NCBI GenBank assembly: GCA_964440495.1
Contig: CAYTSD010000019.1
Span: forward strand, 1 to 22,915
Length of the DNA: 22,915 nucleotides
From: Benthortus sp964440495
GTDB taxonomy: Archaea > Thermoproteota > Nitrososphaeria_A > Caldarchaeales > Wolframiiraptoraceae
Direction of reading: 5' to 3'
Of the stretch, positions 8,421-14,935 are shown in pieces. Positions within the stretch are counted from its first letter, which is position 1. Each line of letters begins with the position of its first letter. The notes below the pieces were generated by a model, which was given only the letters and a program-made list of their open reading frames with translations, ran no database searches and had not been told where the DNA came from. A program made the translations under genes and the position numbers.

Positions 8421-8436
8421 ATTAAACTAAACAAGG

Positions 8437-8453
8437 TAAAATATGTGCGGGGG
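8437..8453. repeat. Attachment-site-like direct repeat, left copy
   Basis: The 17 bases taaaatatgtgcggggg are identical to 10055-10071. The right copy contains the discriminator base and the whole 3' acceptor strand of tRNA-Leu (minus strand) plus nine downstream bases. A detached tRNA 3' end about 1.6 kb from the tRNA is the usual footprint of site-specific integration at a tRNA gene. The segment between the copies holds one AT-rich gene and no integrase. Confidence 0.6.
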
Positions 8454-8540
8454 TTACCATTAAGATTTACCAGTAAATGATTATCAATTTTATAATTCTG
8501 GATGAATGTGATGGAAGACTCTTGGGTAAATGTCATAACA

Positions 8541-8548
8541 TTTATAAA
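8541..8548 (+). promoter_or_regulatory. TATA box of the glycoside hydrolase gene
   Basis: tttataaa, centred about 28 bases before the ATG at 8573. This puts the expected transcription start at or next to the start codon, a leaderless message, and supports choosing ATG 8573 over the upstream in-frame start at 8477. Confidence 0.7.
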
Positions 8549-8572
8549 TGGTTTAGCTTGAAAATTTTTAAT

Positions 8573-9874
8573 ATGAGTAGAGATGATGGAGCGGTTACTA
8601 GGAGAAAATTTTTAAAGATTTCAGCGGTTACTGCTGGATCTATAGTAGCTGCTGGAATTGCAGGTGGAGTAATAGGCTATCTTAGTGGAAGGATCACCAC
8701 AACTAGGGAAATCTTTAAGATGATAACTAGTACGCAGGTAGAAACTAAGACTGTGACAACGTATCCTATGTCAGTTAAGACTATTACCCAATTAACTACC
8801 GTAACTCACCCTACTACAGTTACAATAACACCTCAAAAGACAACCACCTCAACTATCACTAAAACAGTTACTACGATTCCTAGGCCAATTCGGGCCAGAT
8901 TTCCATTCTCTGGAGTAAATCTCGTGTCGTGGCCAACAGACTACGAATTCTCATCTACAAAAAAGGTAATCGATCATCTCACATCCTTATCAGTCAATTA
9001 CATCATGCTACTCTTAGAATTAAATCAGGAATCAAAAGAGAGTTCGAGTTTAACTGCAACATATGACTTAGAGGGAATATTAAAGATTACTGAGTACGCA
9101 AAGATGCAGGGAATGAAGATAGGATGGCTTCCATTTATTATTGTGAAAGATGGAGCTTGGAGGGGTGAGATTATGCCAGAGGATCCAACTAGCTGGTTTA
9201 GATCATATAAGGATCATTTAATATCAATTGCTTCAAAAGCAAATGAAGCGGATGTGAATTTACTCATGTTAGGCTCAGAACTCGAAACCATGACAAATCC
9301 AAACTATGAAGAAGAATGGTTCTCCATAATAAAAGCCATTAGACAAAGATATTGGGGTCAGATATGCTACGCGGTGAACTGGTGGTATGATGAAACGAGT
9401 TATCAAAGAATTTTAGCTTCTCGATGGCTAAGGAAACTCGATTACATAGGCGTGTCAGCATATTTTGAACTAACCTCGAAGAACGATCCAACAATTGAGG
9501 AACTTATGAATGCATGGATGACTAAAGGAATTAGCTCAGATAGTAATATAATCTCAGAGCTAAAAAATCTTTACGAAAAATTTGAAAGACCAATTATCTT
9601 CACAGAAATAGGCTATAGGAGCGTTAATGGTGCAAATAAGCAACCGTGGAACTGTGGAACGATTCCAAGTTCAGACAATCAATATGACCCACAGGAACAA
9701 GCAGATTGCTATGAAGCTCTCTTTAAGACCTTTGCTGGGAAAGAGTGGTGGAAAGGATGCTTTATATGGGCTTATGATACATCACTGGCTCCGCGAGAAG
9801 AGGACAAAGATTATACACCGCTAAGTAAACCAGCAGAAAAAGTTCTACATAACTGGTATAAGCCATCCACCTGA
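8573..9874 (+). CDS. Tat-exported glycoside hydrolase, GH113-like
   Basis: A 433-residue exported enzyme. The N-terminus has a twin-arginine signal, TRRKFLKIS, then a hydrophobic stretch (to about residue 40), so it is probably exported folded and may stay membrane-anchored. A Thr/Ser-rich linker (about 45-105) of the kind glycosylated on archaeal surface proteins follows. The catalytic part (from FPFSGVNLVSW) looks like a TIM-barrel glycosidase of the GH113 (beta-mannanase-like) type: LMLGSELETM carries the putative acid/base Glu236, and FTEIGYRS carries the putative nucleophile Glu345, with aromatic-rich ends (GCFIWAYD). ATG 8573 is preferred because a TATA box lies 28 bases upstream. Base use is more AT-rich than in neighbouring genes and the gene sits between tRNA-derived repeats, suggesting transfer. 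The exact GH family and substrate are inferred. Confidence 0.8.
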   Translation: MSRDDGAVTRRKFLKISAVTAGSIVAAGIAGGVIGYLSGRITTTREIFKMITSTQVETKTVTTYPMSVKTITQLTTVTHPTTVTITPQKTTTSTITKTVTTIPRPIRARFPFSGVNLVSWPTDYEFSSTKKVIDHLTSLSVNYIMLLLELNQESKESSSLTATYDLEGILKITEYAKMQGMKIGWLPFIIVKDGAWRGEIMPEDPTSWFRSYKDHLISIASKANEADVNLLMLGSELETMTNPNYEEEWFSIIKAIRQRYWGQICYAVNWWYDETSYQRILASRWLRKLDYIGVSAYFELTSKNDPTIEELMNAWMTKGISSDSNIISELKNLYEKFERPIIFTEIGYRSVNGANKQPWNCGTIPSSDNQYDPQEQADCYEALFKTFAGKEWWKGCFIWAYDTSLAPREEDKDYTPLSKPAEKVLHNWYKPST

Positions 9875-9888
9875 AACGAATTTTAAAT

Positions 9889-9916
9889 CTTTTTCATAGT
9901 TTTATTTTTGTTTATT
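9889..9916 (+). terminator. T-rich terminator after the glycoside hydrolase
   Basis: Starting about 14 bases after the stop, the plus strand is rich in T runs (ttttt, tttt and ttttt within 28 bases) without a strong hairpin. This is the U-rich type of archaeal termination signal. Confidence 0.5.
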
Positions 9917-10054
9917 CTCTCTGGAGTATACGCTATGAATATTTTTAGAAAAATAAAGCAAATGCTAAGGAAAGTAAACGTAAATGGTTCTTCTCCTTAA
10001 TAGTCTTGGTCTTCCTCCACCCGCTCATCTAGCATTATTCTGGAGTATTACCTT

Positions 10055-10071
10055 TAAAATATGTGCGGGGG
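10055..10071. repeat. Attachment-site-like direct repeat, right copy
   Basis: Right copy of the 17-base repeat at 8437-8453. Bases 10064-10071 are the discriminator and 3' acceptor strand of the tRNA-Leu gene and 10055-10063 lie just downstream of it. An element inserted here leaves the tRNA intact. Confidence 0.6.
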
Positions 10072-10164
10072 GAGGGATTTGAACCCTCGAACCCCTATGG
10101 GAGCGGGTTTCCCATATGTTGGATCTTGAGCCCGCCGCCTTTGACCAGGCTTGGCTACCCCCGC
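10064..10164 (-). tRNA. tRNA-Leu(CAA) with a 16-base intron
   Basis: The minus strand folds into a class II tRNA. The 5' acceptor strand GCGGGGG pairs with CCCCCGC and is followed by discriminator A. The D arm is GCC...GGC with the GG of the D loop. The anticodon loop is CTCAAGA, the long variable arm has CCC/GGG pairing, and the T arm is GAGGG TTCAAAT CCCTC. The anticodon stem GCGGG finds its partner CCCGC only if about 16 bases (10109-10124) are removed after position 37, the standard archaeal intron site. The mature length is then 85. CCA is not encoded. The 3' end coincides with the right copy of the direct repeat. Confidence 0.9.
10109..10124 (-). other. tRNA-Leu intron (canonical 37/38 position)
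   Basis: Sixteen bases, ATCCAACATATGGGAA in the tRNA sense, interrupt the anticodon loop between the base after the anticodon and position 38. The UCC and GGA/GGG halves can pair, as expected for a bulge-helix-bulge splice site. The boundaries are set by restoring a five-pair anticodon stem and seven-base loop and could shift by a base. Confidence 0.7.
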
Positions 10165-10186
10165 CTCAAGGTTGAGGGTTTCTCCT

Positions 10187-10195
10187 CCTTTAATC
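10187..10195 (-). promoter_or_regulatory. TATA-like box of tRNA-Leu
   Basis: The minus strand reads gattaaagg, about 26 bases before the tRNA 5' end at 10164. Confidence 0.4.
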
Positions 10196-10257
10196 AACTT
10201 TTCTCCTCTCCTGCGGGTTAAGGGTTTTATTTCAGGTCTATGCTGTGGATTAGGAGT

Positions 10258-10911
10258 ATGAGGATTCTCCAGATAAGTGACCTGCATGGGAATTTTGCTG
10301 CTGCTGAGAGGGCTTCGGGGAAGGCTGGGGAGATTGGGGTAGACCTGATCCTCGTTGTAGGCGACATTACACACTTCGGGGATGCTGGTATCGCTGGGAA
10401 GATTCTCGGAAAAATCTCTGAGTCAGGTGTCCCAATCCTCTTCGTCTCAGGAAACTGCGACTCTCCAAGCCTTCTCAGGTGGCAGCCTAAGGGAATAGAC
10501 GCTGAGAATATTCATGGAAGGATTGTCGAGATGGATGGTGTAAGGTTTTTTGGGGTTGGGGGAAGTGTTGGGAGGTTTGGGACGCCGACCGAGCTAACCG
10601 AGGAGGAGATAGAGAGGATTCTCAAACTGTTCAGTGGGTCAGGTGAAGACCTAGTCCTAGTAACACATACTCCGCCGCATGGCCTGGAGGTTGACTTCAC
10701 AGGCTCCAAGCATATTGGAAGCAAAGCGATTCGGAGATTTGTTGAGGATGTTCAGCCGTTTCTCGTTAGCTGTGGCCATGTCCATGAGGGGAGAGCTGTA
10801 TCCAGGCTTGGACGCTCGGTTATCGTGAACGCTGGCCCTGCCCGTAACGGCTACTGCGCAGTCATAGATATTGGTGATGAGGTTAGGGTTACGCTCTCAA
10901 CACTCTACTGA
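10258..10911 (+). CDS. Calcineurin-like metallophosphoesterase
   Basis: A 217-residue two-metal phosphoesterase. All signature blocks are present: DLHGN near the start (Asp8, His10), GDITHFGD, GNCD, THTPPHG and GHVHEG. It hydrolyses phosphoester bonds, but the physiological substrate cannot be deduced; archaeal relatives of this size act on cyclic or small nucleotide phosphodiesters or are uncharacterised. The ATG at 10258 (MRILQISDLHG) is preferred to the ATG at 10240 because it begins right at the first beta strand and a T-rich TATA-like stretch (10224-10231) lies about 30 bases upstream. Its 3' end overlaps the convergent FKBP gene by seven bases. Confidence 0.9.
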   Translation: MRILQISDLHGNFAAAERASGKAGEIGVDLILVVGDITHFGDAGIAGKILGKISESGVPILFVSGNCDSPSLLRWQPKGIDAENIHGRIVEMDGVRFFGVGGSVGRFGTPTELTEEEIERILKLFSGSGEDLVLVTHTPPHGLEVDFTGSKHIGSKAIRRFVEDVQPFLVSCGHVHEGRAVSRLGRSVIVNAGPARNGYCAVIDIGDEVRVTLSTLY

Positions 10912-11845
10912 AAGTTCTCCTTAGAGTAGGTCTCTATGTAAACCACTTTCTCAACATCTTCTATGTGGTCCATTAGGTCTCTTGCTAGGGTTCTCTTGGC
11001 GACTTGTATCGCTGGAAGCAGGTATGCGTCGTAGGGTATGCTTACCCTTATCTCCGGCTTCTCTATGATTATCTCAAACTTTTCAACATCAACGTCTGGT
11101 ATCCTATGATGGATTAATGCTTTAATCTTATCCATCTCCTCTGTGAGAATTTTTAGGACCTTGACCTCGCATTCAAGGGTTTTCCCAGCGAGATAGGGGT
11201 TGAAGTCGACCATAACTCTTCCAGAACCTATGCTTCTAACTATGCCTTCACGTCCATCGATAGTTATCCTCGAGCCGACAGTTATCGGGCCTTCAACGTC
11301 TCTAAGCCTCCTGAGGGGAATTATCTTAACCTTCGAAGGGTCTCTAGGCCCAAACGCTTTCTCAGGCGGAATCTCGAACTTCTTCTCCTCCCCTGGCTCC
11401 ATACCTATCAGTGCTTCCTCTATCGCCTTTAGGAGGAATCCTCTGCCTGGGATGACTAGCCTCGGCTCGAAGGGACCTGCCGCCTCTATACCCTCCTCCT
11501 TAGCCACCTTCTCCAAGGTTGTCTCAACAAGCTCCCCAGTCTCCTTAACCCTAACCGTGTAATCCACTAGGATGAGGTCTCCAGACTTAACTAGAGGTTT
11601 TTCCTCAACCTTCTCTTCAGCTTCAGGCTTCTCCNNNNNNNNNNNNNNNNNNNNNNNNNNNNNNNNNNNNNNNNNNNNNNNNNNNNNNNNNNNNNNNNNN
11701 NNNNNNNNNNNNNNNNNNNNNNNNNNNNNNNNNNTCCAGACTTAACTAGAGGTTTTTCCTCAACCTTCTCTTCAGCTTCAGGCTTCTCCTCCTTCTCCAC
11801 GGCAGTCTCCTTGGCTCCGCTTTCTCCGCTCTCTTCCTCGCTCAT
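10905..11845 (-). CDS. FKBP-type peptidyl-prolyl isomerase (split by false gap)
   Basis: A SlyD-like archaeal FKBP that speeds prolyl cis/trans isomerisation and acts as a chaperone. The run of N at 11635-11734 interrupts it. Deleting the gap and one of the two 55-base copies restores one in-frame protein of 261 residues: an acidic, Glu/Lys-rich tail (1-36), then SGDLILVDYTVRVKETGE, the FKBP core with RLVIPGRGFLLKAIEEALIGM, an inserted flap domain starting FEIPPEKAFGPRDP (106-119), the typical VDFNPYLAGK (161-170), and a C-terminal domain of about 80 residues. ATG 11845 is preferred; TTG 11860 is possible. It lies 48 bases downstream of the GT-C gene, with a TATA-like ggttaatagg between them, so it may have its own promoter. 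Confidence 0.88.
11580..11634. repeat. 55-base contig-end duplication, left copy
   Basis: Identical to 11735-11789 and ending at the run of N. The length is the same as the duplication around the gap at 8266, which points to one assembly cause. Both copies encode the same EKPEAEEKVEEKPLVKSG stretch of the FKBP protein. Confidence 0.93.
11635..11734. other. Scaffold gap (100 N), probably false
   Basis: Exactly 100 N between identical 55-base ends. Collapsing it (155 bases removed) joins the two halves of the FKBP gene in frame, good evidence that nothing is missing. Confidence 0.95.
11735..11789. repeat. 55-base contig-end duplication, right copy
   Basis: Second copy of 11580-11634, beginning at the first base after the N run. 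Confidence 0.93.
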
Positions 11846-11893
11846 ACGCTGCTCAACCAAGGCTCTACCCTTCGCCTATTAACCCTTATCCCT

Positions 11894-13441
11894 TCAGAGC
11901 TTTCTTCTCCAAGCAGCCCAAAGCACTACGACCATGATTATCAGGCTACCCAACCCCAGAGCCGGATAGAGTAATTCTATGACTGGGGCTGCTGGCCTGA
12001 GCATAGGGAGGTATCTGAGATAGTTGGAGAGCCATACCGCTGGAGGAGACCTCAGACCTAAAAGTATCCAAATTCCCTGCAATGTCGGCGGTATCTGGCC
12101 TAGGTCCGGTAGAAAGGTGCTTCCACTATTTGGGAATATGAGAAATATCGTGGTGACTGTTAGGAGACTGACTCCTATGATTGGCCTCCATCGAGTAACC
12201 TTTGAGATCGCATAACCTGCTAGGATGAATAATGGTGGAAGAGCTGAGATTAGGAATCTGGCTTCAAGGTGGGTGAAGAAGATGACGTATGCCGTGGAGA
12301 AGCCGGCCCAAAGTATTAGGAGGCTTCCAAACCTTCTTCTCTCCCTAAGCATCATTAACGCTCCCACGAAAGCTAACAATAGTATGGGGATTGTTGTGAG
12401 CTGGATAGTGTGTTGAAGCCACCACATCCATCTCTCAAGCTTCGGCAGCTCAGCCCCGATCCCTATAGTCTTCGCCATTATGAAGTGAGAGATTGGGCGA
12501 GACAGTATCCCCCTCCCAGCAATCTGATACTCCTGCCCAAGCCGGTAATTATCCATAAAATATGGGTAGAGAAATACTATGGAGAGGGCTGCTCCTAAAC
12601 CTAGGTCGAAGCCCACTCTCGACAATCCTTTAGAACCTGACTCGTCATCCATTATCCTTGAATAGGGATAGGTGACTAGGATTGCGTTGAGTCCCGTTAC
12701 TAGGAGAAGCAGCGGTAGAAAGAGGGAGTTCATCACCAGAGGAGTTAAAATGTTTGAAGCCGTCTGCAGAAGACCCTCAATAGGCAGCATCAATAGGACG
12801 GCTAAGAATAGAAGCAGAAACCCAGCTATCAAGGAGATCTTAGACCTAAGCCTTAAGGCGGAACTCCAGATTAGAAAAACCACGGTTACAGGTATTAGGA
12901 TTAGGTTTTGGTCTCTCCCTATTATTGCGAGGGCTAGGAGAGGTCCTGAAGCCCATAGCATATACCTGTTCTCTCTCTTCAACCCCATGTAGAGGCTCAG
13001 CATATATGCAGCTGCAAGAGCCGCACCCATAGTATCTGTAAGGATGTCGGATGTGGTTGAGATAAAGAAGCTTGAGAAAGTCATGGGCAGCGAGGAGAGG
13101 AGACCGCTCCACGGGTCATCCAAGATCCTTGAAACAAACACGTATACTGTTGCCACGGTTATTATACCGAATATCGGTGAGATTACTCTAACTATCCAGT
13201 TTGGGAGACCTAGCATGAATAGGCCTGTGATAAGCCACCAGAAGAGCGGCTGCCTCTCCTCGGCGTGAGGACCCCAAACCTCGTTGGACCGGGCTCTCCC
13301 ACTAGCTATCAATGCGTTGTTTATGTATGCCTTATCGTCCCAGAGTAGGGCCTCGTTTGCGAGTCCTGGAGGGATGAAGGAAATGATGGAAATTAATATT
13401 ACCGTTATCAGTAAGAGTTCTCTTAGGCTAGGTTTGCGCAA
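11894..13441 (-). CDS. GT-C fold membrane glycosyltransferase
   Basis: A 515-residue multi-pass membrane protein with about a dozen hydrophobic segments. After the first helix comes an outside loop with LLWDDKAYINNA (Asp35, Asp36) and later RQPLFWW, the arrangement of GT-C transferases of the ArnT/PMT (GT39/GT83-like) type, which use a lipid-linked sugar and act on the outer face of the membrane. It probably transfers a sugar to a lipid, glycan or surface protein; the donor and acceptor are unknown. It starts at TTG 13441, inside the last 14 bases of the upstream GT2 gene, implying translational coupling and a shared pathway. A polytopic protein of another class is unlikely given the loop motif. 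Confidence 0.8.
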   Translation of the reverse strand: MRKPSLRELLLITVILISIISFIPPGLANEALLWDDKAYINNALIASGRARSNEVWGPHAEERQPLFWWLITGLFMLGLPNWIVRVISPIFGIITVATVYVFVSRILDDPWSGLLSSLPMTFSSFFISTTSDILTDTMGAALAAAYMLSLYMGLKRENRYMLWASGPLLALAIIGRDQNLILIPVTVVFLIWSSALRLRSKISLIAGFLLLFLAVLLMLPIEGLLQTASNILTPLVMNSLFLPLLLLVTGLNAILVTYPYSRIMDDESGSKGLSRVGFDLGLGAALSIVFLYPYFMDNYRLGQEYQIAGRGILSRPISHFIMAKTIGIGAELPKLERWMWWLQHTIQLTTIPILLLAFVGALMMLRERRRFGSLLILWAGFSTAYVIFFTHLEARFLISALPPLFILAGYAISKVTRWRPIIGVSLLTVTTIFLIFPNSGSTFLPDLGQIPPTLQGIWILLGLRSPPAVWLSNYLRYLPMLRPAAPVIELLYPALGLGSLIIMVVVLWAAWRRKL

Positions 13442-14915
13442 CGAGCTTCACCTTTTCGGCGGCTCCATATCTCTTCGCTCTCGTCCACTCTCCTTTCTCT
13501 CTTCCAAGTATTGTGTCGATGACCGCTTTCACGGTGAACCCGTCGATTAGATGCTTATATCCAACCACTAGAAGAGGCGCATAGAGTATTAGGCTGACTT
13601 TTTCTTCTCCTGAGAGATCTAGGGCTAGAGCTGTGTGAAGCATTTCAAGAACTATGAATAGTAGGAGTATCAGCGTTATTTCCTGCCAATATCCGAACGT
13701 TACTGAAGCTATGGCGGCAAGCCATACGGGGAAGGTGAGGAACGGTATTATGAAGAGGTTCATCAGTATGAATGGATAGGTTAATGCCCTGAGAATCCCG
13801 TAACGCTTCGTCGAAGGTATATCCCTATGCTTCAACACTGTCTGAGTGTTACCCCTATACCATCTTATCCTCTGATGATAGAGGTCCCTAACTGTTTCAG
13901 GAGCCTCTGTATAGGCCACCGCCGAGGAGCTTGCTTGAACAATCTTCCCAGCCTTAAGATTCTTTACCGTTATATCGAAGTCCTCTGTAACAGTGTCTGG
14001 GTCATAGTTCCCAACACTTTCAATGATTTTTCTTCTAAACGCTCCCAAAACTCCCGGAACAACAGGAACTGTTCCAAAGATATCCATAGCTCTCCTCATA
14101 ATATTTATGGATAAAATGTATTCTACGGCTTGACTCTTCGTTAAGATGTTCTTCTTATTTAGAACGAGAATGTTCCCAGCTACGCCCGCAACTTCTGGAT
14201 TCTCAAAAGGCTTAACAATCTCCTTTAAAGCATCTCTACCTATCACCGTGTCAGCGTCGATAGTTACTATTATTGGGTTCCTCGAGAAGAGAAGACCGTA
14301 GTTTATCGCAGAATACTTCCCACCATTAGGCTTGCTGAAAACCTTAATCCACCTATACTTTGAAGAATATCTTCTGGCAATCTCAGCCGTTCTATCAGTT
14401 GACCCATCGTCGACTATTATTACTTCTTTTGGTGCGGGGTAATCTGCCTCGATGAGGGCTTCGATTGTCGGCTCTATAACCTTCTCCTCATTATAAGCTG
14501 GAATTATGACAGTTATCGGCGGATAAATGAATGCTGAGTCTTTTCTTTTCTTCTCAAGATGAGCGTGATAAACTGCTAATGGAACCATTAGGAAATTGAA
14601 CCAGAATGTTACTGTGAGACCCCATGCGACGAACACCTGTAATATTGAGAACCACGTTCTTAATCCCTCTATGAATACTATCGCTCCTACAACAAATGGA
14701 ACTAAAAGTATCAAGGCTAAAATTGTTATCGGAGGCTTCTCCCCTATCCCTCTCTTACTGAGAAATAATATGCTTATTAGAGTTATCACAAAGGCGGATG
14801 CAAAGGAAACTATACTGAATATGCCAGGCATTGAATAATATGTGAGGATGAGTCCTAACGCTGTTAGGACTACAAGCCCTATTCTACGCCAAGGATGTTC
14901 CATGAACTTCGGCAT
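13428..14915 (-). CDS. Processive GT2 membrane glycosyltransferase
   Basis: A 495-residue family 2 glycosyltransferase resembling poly-N-acetylglucosamine, hyaluronan and cellulose synthases. Three to four N-terminal membrane helices precede the catalytic domain, and three or more follow it. Active-site motifs: VIIPAYNEE (136-144), DDGST (169-173), DAD (220-222), TED (310-312) and the processive QRIRW (348-352). It would polymerise an activated nucleotide sugar on the inner face and thread the chain outward. The ATG at 14915 gives MPKFMEHPW; a second ATG at 14903 is close. It follows the TackOD1 gene by 20 bases and overlaps the GT-C gene by 14, so the three form one transcription unit. The sugar is not predictable with confidence. 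Confidence 0.92.
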   Translation of the reverse strand: MPKFMEHPWRRIGLVVLTALGLILTYYSMPGIFSIVSFASAFVITLISILFLSKRGIGEKPPITILALILLVPFVVGAIVFIEGLRTWFSILQVFVAWGLTVTFWFNFLMVPLAVYHAHLEKKRKDSAFIYPPITVIIPAYNEEKVIEPTIEALIEADYPAPKEVIIVDDGSTDRTAEIARRYSSKYRWIKVFSKPNGGKYSAINYGLLFSRNPIIVTIDADTVIGRDALKEIVKPFENPEVAGVAGNILVLNKKNILTKSQAVEYILSINIMRRAMDIFGTVPVVPGVLGAFRRKIIESVGNYDPDTVTEDFDITVKNLKAGKIVQASSSAVAYTEAPETVRDLYHQRIRWYRGNTQTVLKHRDIPSTKRYGILRALTYPFILMNLFIIPFLTFPVWLAAIASVTFGYWQEITLILLLFIVLEMLHTALALDLSGEEKVSLILYAPLLVVGYKHLIDGFTVKAVIDTILGREKGEWTRAKRYGAAEKVKLVAQT

Positions 14916-14935
14916 GAATTGTCGCTCTACCCATC

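Larger units (their letters stand above)
7637..8436. other. Long AT-rich region without a convincing gene
   Basis: About 800 bases, including 100 N and a duplicated 55-base contig end, separate the MFS promoter from the left boundary repeat of the glycoside hydrolase segment. The frames are short and broken. The only stretch that looks protein-like is on the minus strand at 7864-8067. Once the false gap is closed, the plus-strand frames at 8037 and 8158 are also short and not recognisable. The region is probably decayed accessory DNA next to an insertion site. Confidence 0.5.

Noticed and set aside
8037..8425. A plus-strand frame starting MHGDWIYGG that reads to the gap
   Set aside because: After the gap is collapsed it stops two codons later, overlaps other frames and shows no motif; not supported as a gene.
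8158..8480. A plus-strand frame of about 55 codons after closing the false gap (starting MQQIRKIKRVSK)
   Set aside because: It crosses the left attachment-like repeat and the assembly join, has no recognisable family and no good start signal. It looks like a chance frame in AT-rich DNA.
9935..9990. A tiny frame (MNIFRKIKQMLRK) after the glycoside hydrolase
   Set aside because: Fewer than 20 codons in AT-rich spacer with no supporting signal; it could be a remnant but cannot be called.
9920..10048. A ten-base direct repeat tctggagtat at 9920-9929 and 10039-10048
   Set aside because: Short and isolated, without a mirrored partner or element boundary; it may be chance.
10054..10374. A minus-strand open frame of 106 codons
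   Set aside because: It runs through the tRNA-Leu gene and the start of the metallophosphoesterase, so it is a chance frame.
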